Assembly: GCF_016185115.1 (NCBI RefSeq)
Contig: NZ_JACPOF010000017.1
Location: 310,001 to 374,000, forward strand
Direction: 5' to 3'
DNA: 64,000 bases
DNA from: Polaromonas sp.
GTDB taxonomy: Bacteria > Pseudomonadota > Gammaproteobacteria > Burkholderiales > Burkholderiaceae_C
Shown here: piece by piece, positions 35,768-44,714 of the stretch
Layout of the letters: every line of letters begins with the position of its first letter
How positions within the stretch are numbered: the stretch's first letter is position 1
Notes under the pieces: model-generated
What the model was told of the DNA's origin: nothing
What the model saw: only the letters and a program-made list of their open reading frames with translations
The model's database searches: none
Translations under genes and position numbers: made by a program

Positions 35768-36253
35768 TTAGTCTAGATATTTAGCGAACTGCTCCGGCAA
35801 CACCGGCTTCAGCCCCTTGAGCGCAGCAGTCAATGCCACTGCGCCTTTTGATTCCTGCCACCAGTCGCTGCTTTTCAGCGAGGTCATGTTCATCACCACC
35901 GTCGCTGCCAGCAACAAAATAATCCCGCGCACGACTCCGAATGCGGCGCCCAGTGTGCGGTCCACAGGCCGCAGGCCAATCGCCTCGACCAGCTTCTTGA
36001 TCAAAAACGCCAGCAAACCGGCCGCGAATATCGCCGCTATAAACACAATCACAAAAGCCGCTGCATAACGCACCGGGTCAGATGCCGACTTGATGGGCAG
36101 CATCACCGACACTTGCGGCGCAAACCATTGCGCCGCGTAAAACGACACCGCCCAGCCCAGCACCGACAACACCTCGTACACCAGGCCGCGCCACGCGCCC
36201 AGCGCCATTGAAAAAACCAGCACCGCCAGCAAAATCCAGTCAACGGCCGCCAC
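35768..36253 (-). CDS. cvpA: CvpA family membrane protein
   Basis: A 161-residue inner-membrane protein with four hydrophobic helices (WILLAVLVFSMALGAWRGL, the CvpA start; VLGWAVSFYAAQWF; AAAFVIVFIAAIFAAGLLAFL; FGVVRGIILLLAATVVMN). CvpA is linked to colicin V production, envelope stability and bile resistance in enterobacteria. It lies 30 bases before purF and 12 bases after the dedD stop. Confidence 0.92.
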   Translation of the reverse strand: MAAVDWILLAVLVFSMALGAWRGLVYEVLSVLGWAVSFYAAQWFAPQVSVMLPIKSASDPVRYAAAFVIVFIAAIFAAGLLAFLIKKLVEAIGLRPVDRTLGAAFGVVRGIILLLAATVVMNMTSLKSSDWWQESKGAVALTAALKGLKPVLPEQFAKYLD

Positions 36254-36265
36254 GGGTGCCCGTGC

Positions 36266-37093
36266 TTACAAGGTCAGGATGGATGCCGGCAAATCAAGGG
36301 ACTTGATCTTGCTGGCAGCCTTGTCGGCTTCGGCCTTGGTGGCAAATGGCCCCACACGAACACGTATGCGCTTGCCGTCTTTGGTTTCTGCGACCTGGGT
36401 ATAGGTTTTCAGCCCGGCTTTCTCGAGTTTGAGGCGGACTTCGCGGGCTTTCGCCACATCGGCAAACGCACCGACCTGCACCACCATTCGGCCCTCTGCA
36501 GCCGACGCTGAAGCCGGCGCGGCCGACGGTGCAGCAGTCTTGCCTTCCAGCAATGCTTTTGCGCGCGCACCGTCACTGGAAGCTGCAGCAGCTGGTTTCG
36601 GCTCGGGCTTGACTTCAGGTTTCGGTGCCGGTTTGGCCTCAGCCTTGACTTCAGTTTTAGCCTCTGGCTTTGCCACCGCAGCCGCAGATGCAGGCTTTTT
36701 GTCTGAAACGATTTCTTCTTTGGCCCCAAGGCTGGATGCAGCAGCGACTTTCTCTTGCGCTGGCGTGGGGGGTGCCGCTGCAGGCTTTGCTTCTGCGACA
36801 GCAGGAGCGGGTGCAACAGGCGCGGCAGCAACCGGGTCCTGCTTGCCGGCCATGACCAGCGGCTTCACGGCGTTCTTGCCAGGAATTTCAATCGGAATAT
36901 CAACCGCGATTGGCCTGGGCTGGGTGTCAAACAGCAGCGGAAAACCCACCACACCTGCCAGCACCAGCACCGCTGCGCCTATCAGCCGGTGCTTGGCGCG
37001 CCTGCGGATGACGTCAACACTTTCAGGTTGCGCATTGGCGGCTGCATTGGCTGCAGAAGAAGAGCCGGCCCGGCGAAAGTTGAAAAACGACAT
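36266..37093 (-). CDS. dedD: SPOR domain cell-division protein (DedD-like)
   Basis: A 275-residue bitopic membrane protein: a cytoplasmic basic segment (VIRRRAKHRLIGA), one transmembrane helix (about 37-54), a long Ala/Pro/Lys-rich periplasmic linker with KPE and KPA repeats, and a C-terminal SPOR domain (VVQVGAFADVAKAREVRLKLEKAG ... RVRVGPFATKAEAD). SPOR domains bind denuded septal glycan. Its place between folC and cvpA matches dedD elsewhere. Confidence 0.92.
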   Translation of the reverse strand: MSFFNFRRAGSSSAANAAANAQPESVDVIRRRAKHRLIGAAVLVLAGVVGFPLLFDTQPRPIAVDIPIEIPGKNAVKPLVMAGKQDPVAAAPVAPAPAVAEAKPAAAPPTPAQEKVAAASSLGAKEEIVSDKKPASAAAVAKPEAKTEVKAEAKPAPKPEVKPEPKPAAAASSDGARAKALLEGKTAAPSAAPASASAAEGRMVVQVGAFADVAKAREVRLKLEKAGLKTYTQVAETKDGKRIRVRVGPFATKAEADKAASKIKSLDLPASILTL

Positions 37094-37200
37094 GTGCGTA
37101 TGGGCTTTATGGAGCTTTTTGGGCTTTGGGGCGGTTGATGGTCGGCTGGCGGGACTGGCTGCGGCGGCGTTTTAAAGCGCCTCGGATGGCTCCTGCGGCT

Positions 37201-38508
37201 TCAGCCTGCAAGGTGTTTGGCCAGAAGTCGGGGGACACCGTCCTTCAGAATGCCGCCCACCGTATAGAAGGAGCCGAACACCACGATTCTATCAGCGGGG
37301 TCTGCGGCAGCCACCGCAGCCTGCAACGCCAGTTCAGGGCTTTTGAAGGTGGCCGACGTGGCATCAGGACGCGTGTTTTGCGCCTGCCAGGCCGCCTGCA
37401 ATGCCTCGCCGCCAGCCGCCCGGGGCGTGGGCAGATCGGTGAAGTACCACTTGTCTATGAGCGGCCCGACCCGGCCCAGCATGGGCGCCAGATCTTTATC
37501 GGCCATGGCGCCAAACACCGCGTGGGTGCAGGCATAAAAACCCATGGCGTCGAGGTTTTCGGCCAGTGCGGCCACCGAGTGCGGGTTGTGGGCAACATCG
37601 AGCACCAGCGTCGGCTGGCCGGGAATGATCTGGAAACGGCCCGGAAGCTCGACCATGGCCAGGCCGTTGCGCACGGCCTGCGCCGTGACGGGCAGGCGGT
37701 CGCGCAAGGCCGTCAGCGCTGCCAGCACGCCAGAGGCATTGACCAGCTGGTTGGCACCGCGCAGCGCCGGATAAGCCAGCCCCGCATATCTGCGGCCCCG
37801 CCCTGCCCAGCCCCATTGCTGTTTGTCGCCAGAAAAATTGAAATCGGTGCCGAAGCGCCACAAGTCAGCGCCCACTGCTGCCGCGTGATCAACAATGCTC
37901 TGCGGGGGGACCGGGTCGCTCACCACGGCCGGTTTGCCGGCGCGCATGATGCCGGCTTTCTCGAAGCCAATGGCTTCGCGGGTGTTGCCCAGCAGTTCGG
38001 TGTGGTCAAGGTCAATGCTGGTGATGACGGCACAGTCGGTGTCGATGATGTTGACGGCATCCAGCCGCCCGCCCAGGCCGACCTCCAGCACGACGACATC
38101 CAGGTTTGCTTCCTTCAGCAGGTTCAGGATGGCCAGCGTGGTGAACTCGAAATAGGTCAGGGAGATGTCATCGCCCGCCTTGCGTGCGGCCTCGACCTTT
38201 TCAAATGAGGCCACCAGTTGCGCCGCAGTGACGATATCGCCGCGCAAACGGCAGCGCTCTTCAAAATGCACCAGGTGCGGCGATGTGAATACGCCTGTCC
38301 GGTAGCCCGCCTGAAGCAATATCGCCTCAAGCATGGCGCAGGTCGAGCCCTTGCCATTGGTACCAGCCACGGTAATGACCGGGCAATCAAACACCAGCTT
38401 CATGCGTTCAGCCACGGCCTTCACGCGGGCCAGGCCCATGTCTATGCTTTTGGGGTGCAGCTGCTCACAGTAAGCCAGCCAGTCGTCGAGGGTTGTCAGG
38501 TTTTGCAT
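37201..38508 (-). CDS. folC: Bifunctional dihydrofolate synthase/folylpolyglutamate synthase
   Basis: A 435-residue Mur-ligase-family protein: P-loop VAGTNGKGSTCAMLEAIL, TSPHLVHFEERC, and the omega-loop region FEFTTLAILNLL. It adds glutamate to dihydropteroate and extends folate polyglutamates. ATG 38508 (MQNLTTLDDWLAYCEQLHP) is the family-like start; the frame is open upstream but overlaps the divergent ArsC-like gene. accD, its usual upstream neighbour, is absent here. Confidence 0.94.
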   Translation of the reverse strand: MQNLTTLDDWLAYCEQLHPKSIDMGLARVKAVAERMKLVFDCPVITVAGTNGKGSTCAMLEAILLQAGYRTGVFTSPHLVHFEERCRLRGDIVTAAQLVASFEKVEAARKAGDDISLTYFEFTTLAILNLLKEANLDVVVLEVGLGGRLDAVNIIDTDCAVITSIDLDHTELLGNTREAIGFEKAGIMRAGKPAVVSDPVPPQSIVDHAAAVGADLWRFGTDFNFSGDKQQWGWAGRGRRYAGLAYPALRGANQLVNASGVLAALTALRDRLPVTAQAVRNGLAMVELPGRFQIIPGQPTLVLDVAHNPHSVAALAENLDAMGFYACTHAVFGAMADKDLAPMLGRVGPLIDKWYFTDLPTPRAAGGEALQAAWQAQNTRPDATSATFKSPELALQAAVAAADPADRIVVFGSFYTVGGILKDGVPRLLAKHLAG

Positions 38509-38578
38509 GAAGGCATGATTGTCGCCGCAGCAAAAAAACATGGCCTTTGCAAGGTCGGGGCCGTGGCAAAATTTCCGC

Positions 38579-38923
38579 ATGATTACCCTCTACGGCATAC
38601 CCAACTGCGACACCGTCAAAAAAGCCCGCACCTGGCTGACTGACCACGGCGTGGCTTATGAATTTCACGATTTCAAGAAACAGGGCGTGCCTGCAGCCAA
38701 ACTGCCCGCCTGGGGCAAGGCCGTGGGCTGGGACAAGTTGCTCAACCGCCAGGGCACGACCTGGCGCAAGCTTGATGCGGCGGCACAGACCGGCGCAGCC
38801 GACCCTGCCGGCGCACAGGCCCTGATGGTGGCCAACCCCAGCGTCATCAAGCGGCCAGTGGTCGAATGGGGCAAGGATGTAACAGTGGGCTTTGATGCTG
38901 CGGGATGGGAAAACCGGGTTTAA
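38579..38923 (+). CDS. ArsC/Spx-family reductase (YffB-like)
   Basis: A 114-residue thioredoxin-fold protein: MITLYGIPNCDTVKKARTWL, with the single N-terminal active-site cysteine of the YffB branch, and LMVANPSVIKRPVVEWG, carrying the glutaredoxin-like cis-proline and the family's conserved arginine. True arsenate reduction is unproven for YffB-type members; a glutathione-dependent thiol reductase role is more likely. ATG 38579 is chosen over an ATG 20 codons upstream. Confidence 0.88.
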   Translation: MITLYGIPNCDTVKKARTWLTDHGVAYEFHDFKKQGVPAAKLPAWGKAVGWDKLLNRQGTTWRKLDAAAQTGAADPAGAQALMVANPSVIKRPVVEWGKDVTVGFDAAGWENRV

Positions 38924-38982
38924 ACCGGCGTGCCTCCTGTGTAAAGAACGCTGCTGCAGGGCGGCTTTACAGTGATTTACGT

Positions 38983-39009
38983 GAACTTGGTGTAACAAAT
39001 CTGCTCTCA
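38983..39009 (+). promoter_or_regulatory. Sigma-E (ECF)-like promoter
   Basis: GAACTT (38983-38988), a 16-base spacer, then TCTCA (39005-39009). This matches the sigma-E consensus GAACTT-N16-TCTGA except one base. It is about 85 bases upstream of the glycine-zipper gene, suggesting envelope-stress control. Confidence 0.65.
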
Positions 39010-39093
39010 CTCATTAAACTGGGCGTCGCGTCTCCGGCCCTGCCCGGACTGCACTTTCAGTACGCTGAAAACAGGTTTGAGAGGTTTGAAATC

Positions 39094-39825
39094 ATGAAAA
39101 AAGTTCTAGTTCTATCCACCGCAGCAGTTGCCGGCCTGATGGCTTTCAATGCATCTGCCGCCGACATCCTGGCGCGCGTGATCTCCAGCACCCCTGTGGT
39201 GCAACAGGTGGCGGTACCCCGCCAGGTGTGCAACAACCAACCCATGGTCATCGAAAGCCCACGCACGGGCGGCGGTGCCGTGCTGGGCGCTGTGGCCGGC
39301 GGTGCTGTCGGCAACGCAATCGGCAACGGCAGTGGCCGTGCACTGGCCACCGTGATCGGCCTGGTCGGCGGCGCGATGGTTGGCGATCGCATCGAGGGCG
39401 GCAACACCCAGGTGCAGAACGTGCAGCAATGCAGCACCCAGACCTTTTACGAAAACCGCGCCAGCCACTACAACGTGGTTTATGAATACCAGGGCACGCA
39501 GTACAACACCCAGATGGCGACCGACCCTGGCCAGTACGTGCGCCTGCAGGTGACGCCGGTCGGTGCGATCAATGCTGCGCCGCAGCCCGGCTTCCCGTCA
39601 CAGCCGCAAACCTATGTACAGCCCGCACCGCAGGCAGGCTACATCCAGCAGGGCACGACCTATGTGCAGCCAGCGGTGCCTGCGCCTGTCATTTACCAGT
39701 CTGCGCCCGTGTATTACCCGCAGCCCTACTACGCACGCCCGTATTACGCGCCCTACTACGCGCCTGTCGGCCTGTCGCTCAACTTTGGCTATAACCGGGG
39801 TTACGGGCATCACCACTGGCGCTGA
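39094..39825 (+). CDS. Glycine-zipper 2TM surface protein
   Basis: A 243-residue exported protein. The signal peptide MKKVLVLSTAAVAGLMAFNASAA is followed by a glycine-zipper segment (GGGAVLGAVAGGAVGNAIGN and LVGGAMVGDRIEGG, about residues 65-110), then a conserved NVVYEYQGTQYNTQM region, and a Pro/Gln/Tyr-rich tail with PYYA repeats ending in GYGHHHWR. Such 17-kDa-antigen-like proteins sit in the cell envelope; function unknown. ATG 39094 is set by the signal peptide. A sigma-E-like promoter precedes it and a strong terminator follows. Confidence 0.9.
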   Translation: MKKVLVLSTAAVAGLMAFNASAADILARVISSTPVVQQVAVPRQVCNNQPMVIESPRTGGGAVLGAVAGGAVGNAIGNGSGRALATVIGLVGGAMVGDRIEGGNTQVQNVQQCSTQTFYENRASHYNVVYEYQGTQYNTQMATDPGQYVRLQVTPVGAINAAPQPGFPSQPQTYVQPAPQAGYIQQGTTYVQPAVPAPVIYQSAPVYYPQPYYARPYYAPYYAPVGLSLNFGYNRGYGHHHWR

Positions 39826-39863
39826 AGATGGCCAATCAAGTTGAACTGGCCTGAGCCAGGCAG

Positions 39864-39890
39864 AAGGGTGCAGCCAGCACCCTTTTTTAT
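39864..39890 (+). terminator. Intrinsic terminator after the glycine-zipper gene
   Basis: AAGGGTGC (39864-39871), loop AGCCA, GCACCCTT (39877-39884) and a run of six T: an 8-bp stem with T-tail, 38 bases after the stop codon. Confidence 0.9.
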
Positions 39891-39926
39891 GTTCGCTTGA
39901 TCCACAGGAGCGCCCCAGGTCCAGCC

Positions 39927-39948
39927 GGAAACTGCCCGGGCAGTTTCC
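39927..39948. repeat. Perfect 22-bp palindrome beside repeat copy B
   Basis: GGAAACTGCCC followed by its exact reverse complement GGGCAGTTTCC, with no spacer. It lies three bases before the family 1 repeat in the convergent gap. It may be an extra hairpin, or a protein site. Confidence 0.6.
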
Positions 39949-39951
39949 AAT

Positions 39952-40047
39952 TGCTATATTTTCAATAGCTTCTCACGTGCGTATTTAAAGGGCTACAGCC
40001 GATTTGATGCCTTAAAACAGGCTTTTTTTGGCCTTTTTGAAGGCTTT
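39952..40047 (+). repeat. Dispersed repeat, family 1, copy B
   Basis: TGCTATATTTTCAATAGCTT, then CTCACGTGCGTATTTAAAGG, then GCTACAGCCGATTTGATGCC. It matches copy C (54650-54743, minus) closely and copy A (10356-10447) more loosely. It fills most of the 327-base convergent gap 39826-40152, which holds no gene. Confidence 0.7.
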
Positions 40048-40088
40048 TTCCCGGCCCAGGGCATTTGGTGGAACTTTGAAGGCATTTT

Positions 40089-40124
40089 TTTAACGTATAC
40101 GTTAAATTTTTAATGTATACGCGA
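40089..40124. promoter_or_regulatory. Paired GTATAC boxes, 20 bp apart (locus 1)
   Basis: TTTAACGTATACGTTAAA (40089-40106) is a perfect 18-base palindrome; a second box TTTTTAATGTATACGCG follows with its GTATAC exactly 20 bases downstream (40095 and 40115). The same 20-base spacing recurs at 54553/54573. It resembles tandem GntR-like operator sites, yet both flanking genes end here. Confidence 0.5.
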
Positions 40125-40152
40125 AAATTACTCTTCCAGCTCCCGCCAGCGG

Positions 40153-40968
40153 CTAAAGCGCGGTTTCCAGCAAGGCGCCCTTGAAGAGCACAGGCCCACT
40201 GGGGCCGCTGCCGGCAGGAACGCCGCCTTTGGGCTCCAGGCTGATGGCCAGCACCGGCACTTGCCGTACATCATTGCCGGTGGCCGGAAGACGCATCACG
40301 GCATCAGTGCCCAGAACGCCCAGCGACTTCGGACCGCCGCTTTGCGGAATCGCCCAGAGCTGCAGCGACTTGTCTGGCTGCTCCTGGAAGCTGCCCACAC
40401 GTTTGAGCACCATGCGGTTGTTCTTGGGGTCAAACGTCACCAGCATGGACGCCGCAGCCTTGTCATCGGCCAGCACGGCCACGTACTGGATCTCGGGCGT
40501 GGCCGAGAGTTTGGCGGTCAACTCCTTCACCTGGCCACCCAGGCTGGCGACCTGCCCGCCCAGGTTGGCATTGCTGCTGCTGAGGTTCAGGCTTGCCACC
40601 ACAGCCAGCACAGCCACAGCCGCGCCTGCAAAGCTGGCACCGCGCCAGAGGTTCAGGCTGGACCACCAGCCGGTAGCTGGCGCAGCCGCAGCGGCAGCAT
40701 TCGCGCGCGCCGCCTGCATGGCTTTGGCCTGCTTTTCGGCATTGACCAGGTTTTCAATCCGCTTCCAGACCGCTGCGCTGGGCGCGATCTCCGGCTGCAG
40801 TTCAGCCACAGAAGCCAGGCGACCCTGCCAGATCAGCGCGGATGCGCGCACAGTGGCGTGTTCGCGCGCCAACGCCTCAAAGCGGCGGCGCGCACCGCCG
40901 CGCAGCGTGCCCAGCGCGTAGCTGGCGGCCAGCTGTTCAATCAGCGATGGGTTTTGGGTCATGTTCAT
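40153..40968 (-). CDS. Anti-sigma factor (RskA/anti-sigma-K type)
   Basis: A 271-residue protein with an N-terminal cytoplasmic anti-sigma region (LIEQLAASYALGTLRGGARRRFEAL, the zinc-less ASD type), one transmembrane segment (about 110-130, FAGAAVAVLAVVASLNL) and a C-terminal RskA domain (VLADDKAAASMLVTFDPKNN ... KSLQLWAIPQSGGPKSLG). It should sequester the ECF sigma factor encoded 89 bases upstream until proteolysis. The signal sensed is unknown. Confidence 0.9.
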   Translation of the reverse strand: MNMTQNPSLIEQLAASYALGTLRGGARRRFEALAREHATVRASALIWQGRLASVAELQPEIAPSAAVWKRIENLVNAEKQAKAMQAARANAAAAAAPATGWWSSLNLWRGASFAGAAVAVLAVVASLNLSSSNANLGGQVASLGGQVKELTAKLSATPEIQYVAVLADDKAAASMLVTFDPKNNRMVLKRVGSFQEQPDKSLQLWAIPQSGGPKSLGVLGTDAVMRLPATGNDVRQVPVLAISLEPKGGVPAGSGPSGPVLFKGALLETAL

Positions 40969-41057
40969 ACATTGCCTTCTTCAGAAGTTTCCGGTTTTAA
41001 CAACCAGAACAAACAAAATCTTTCATCTCACGCACCGTTTCATCGCAATCACCGGCA

Positions 41058-41642
41058 TCAAGCCAGTTTTGCCATACAGCCCCTGAGCTGCTCCAGCCCG
41101 CGGCGTATCCAGGTCTTTACAGTCCCCAGCGGCAGCTTGAGCTGGTCTGCCAGCTCGCCGTGGCTCAGGTCACGCATATAGGCCAGGCTCACGACCTCGC
41201 GTTGCTTGTTGTCGAGCTGGCTCAGGCACTGGTGCAGCGCCCACGCCTGCTCGCTGGCCTGCGCCACGTCCATCGGGTTGGGCGAATCGCCCGCCACGGT
41301 GTCCGAAATCACATCGTCCAGTTCTTGCATGGAATCGGCACGTTCCGAAGTGCGGCGCCGCAGAAAATCCAGCCCCCGGCTGCGCACCACCAGCGCCATC
41401 CAGGCCATGGGCGGCGACAGGGTTGCCTTGTAGTCGCCCGCAATCCGCCAGATGTTCAAAAACGCTTCCTGCAACACGTCTTCGGCCCATTCGCGGTTGG
41501 TCACCACCCGCACCGCCACGCCGTAAAGTTTGGACGAGGTCATGTCGTACAGCTCCCTGAGGGCCGCTTCATCAGCCAGAGCTACGCGGTCAATCAGGGC
41601 GATCAAGTGGGTATCCGGGCTTTCTGGTTTCATGGACTTCAT
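41058..41642 (-). CDS. ECF-family RNA polymerase sigma factor
   Basis: A 194-residue sigma-70 of the ECF type: region 2 (LRELYDMTSSKLYGVAVRVV, EDVLQEAFLNIWR) and region 4 (LDNKQREVVSLAYMRDLSHGELADQLKLPLGTVKTWIRRGLEQL). It is followed by the RskA-like anti-sigma gene, so it belongs to the SigK/RskA-type pairs. The regulon is unknown; no GAACTT-type site is visible upstream of its own gene. ATG 41633 is an alternative start. Confidence 0.93.
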   Translation of the reverse strand: MKSMKPESPDTHLIALIDRVALADEAALRELYDMTSSKLYGVAVRVVTNREWAEDVLQEAFLNIWRIAGDYKATLSPPMAWMALVVRSRGLDFLRRRTSERADSMQELDDVISDTVAGDSPNPMDVAQASEQAWALHQCLSQLDNKQREVVSLAYMRDLSHGELADQLKLPLGTVKTWIRRGLEQLRGCMAKLA

Positions 41643-41794
41643 TGTGAAGCATTCAGTGAATACGGCCCAAGCCCGGCAATGGATTCAGCCCGGCTGGCTG
41701 CGGATATGCAGCCGTACCCTAAAATCCATGGTTTTGCGGCTTGCAGACACCCATCAAGCGCAAGCCGGACACCCTTACTTTCCACCTTCCAGCC

Positions 41795-43461
<1,667 letters not shown>

Positions 43462-43481
43462 GACCTTTTCAAGCCTTCAAC

Positions 43482-43520
43482 ATCAAAGCCCGCCAAGCAT
43501 GATGCTTGACGGGCTTTGAT
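43482..43520 (+). terminator. Long terminator hairpin after argG
   Basis: Arms of 19 bases (ATCAAAGCCCGCCAAGCAT at 43482-43500 and its near-perfect complement ending at 43520) around a single G. There is one mismatch. No T-run follows, but the symmetry suits a bidirectional stop. It marks the left edge of the accessory segment. Confidence 0.75.
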
Positions 43521-43576
43521 GCTTTCGCGGTCTATACAAAATTAATCAAGATTGCTCCCACCGTAGGCCGCAGCAA

Positions 43577-43741
43577 TCAATGGCTTATTGCCTCAAAGTC
43601 AGCGAACAGGTACAAAGCCTGCTCTAGGTTGCCCGTGCCCCAGCGACCAATGTTGGTCACATCACGCGATTGAATACCTTCGCCTTTTTTCAAGCGCCTG
43701 CGACATGTGTGGGCGATTTCGATCGGGACAGGCGCATAGCC
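43577..43741 (-). pseudogene. C-terminal fragment resembling DUF5655-type domain
   Basis: On the minus strand a 54-codon stretch runs from the TGA at 43742-43744 to the stop at 43577-43579 and contains GIQSRDVTNIGRWGTGNLEQ. This resembles the C-terminal RDVxNIGHWGxGDxE motif of DUF5655-like domains seen near restriction systems (recalled from memory). There is no start region and no upstream domain, so it looks like a gene remnant directly after the specificity gene. The rest of the 302-base gap 43462-43763 holds only the argG terminator. Confidence 0.4.
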
Positions 43742-43763
43742 TCAAAAATCATCCGGCGTTATC

Positions 43764-44714
43764 TTAGGCATCCACAAGTTCAGCATAAGGCGATAAGCGC
43801 ATGATCTCCTCAACGACCGAGGTGTGCGGAATGCCATCAGATTTCAACGGGAACGGAATGCGGGTAGCGAGCATGCGCCCCATAGTCCACTTCCGAGCGT
43901 AGTTGTAGCGGAACGCCTCTTTGCGCAACAGGGCACATATAAAGAGCGCGCATACAACCGACATTTTGAATTTGGGTTTGAGCACCGTCACGTCAGATGA
44001 TGCAGTAAATGCATCGGGCTGATAAAACGTCGAGCCAATGCTTCCGTTGTTGGCAACGGTCAAGCAACCTGCCTCGAATTCGGGCAACTTGTCGACATAC
44101 GCTGTAATTCCATTGTTCTCCGCTGAACCGCTCACCCACGGAGTGTCGCCGCTCTGCATACTTCTACGGACCGTCTGTTTTCCAGGGAGAAGGTCGAAGA
44201 GATCCGTGACATTCACTAGAGGCCAGCCCTTCATCGAAATGACCATACCAGTGGCTGCGCTCTTAGCTAAAACCGGTGCTTTGAGCTCCAGAATTTCTTG
44301 CGGAACCTCGGCGGGTACCAACAAGGCACCCAAGGTGCGATTCGCTTGCCGCCCAAAGTTGAACCGAAAACGATTTTGTTCTATGCACTTGCACCACCAC
44401 AGCAGTTCGGCCTCGGACATCTCTTTAAATGGTGTCAACACCGCGACGTGAAAGCTCGTGTAGAACGGGAAAGGTTGCACAAACGAAGCGAGCGCGTGGT
44501 TACGCGAACGAAGACACACAGTGATGCTACCGGAAGGAGAGGGTGCGAGTCCAGGAAGTGGAGCCGTCCAACCGTCTAATCCGTTGCGGCGATGAGTGCG
44601 GGAGACATAGGCCACAGGATCACTGTCAGACGCTACCGCCTTCAACTTGGCTTTCGAAAGTTGATGGCCGCCGGAGATTTTGAACAGCGCGCTTAGAGGC
44701 TGCGTCTTAGACAT
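43764..44714 (-). CDS. Specificity subunit of a BcgI-like/type I-like restriction-modification system
   Basis: A 316-residue S-type protein with two target-recognition domains. TRD1 is about 10-150 (FKISGGHQLSKAKL ... FRFNFGRQANRTLGALLVP), and TRD2 about 180-300 (FDLLPGKQTVRRSM ... FRYNYARKWTMGRMLATRIPFPL). Both halves end in the same F-x-Y/F-N-x-x-R pattern, as expected for a bipartite recognition sequence. ATG 44714 overlaps the end of the methyltransferase gene by 8 bases, so they are co-translated. Size and pairing match BcgIB-like subunits (about 340 residues). The frame is open further upstream, but that part is antisense-like overlap with the partner gene. Confidence 0.82.
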   Translation of the reverse strand: MSKTQPLSALFKISGGHQLSKAKLKAVASDSDPVAYVSRTHRRNGLDGWTAPLPGLAPSPSGSITVCLRSRNHALASFVQPFPFYTSFHVAVLTPFKEMSEAELLWWCKCIEQNRFRFNFGRQANRTLGALLVPAEVPQEILELKAPVLAKSAATGMVISMKGWPLVNVTDLFDLLPGKQTVRRSMQSGDTPWVSGSAENNGITAYVDKLPEFEAGCLTVANNGSIGSTFYQPDAFTASSDVTVLKPKFKMSVVCALFICALLRKEAFRYNYARKWTMGRMLATRIPFPLKSDGIPHTSVVEEIMRLSPYAELVDA

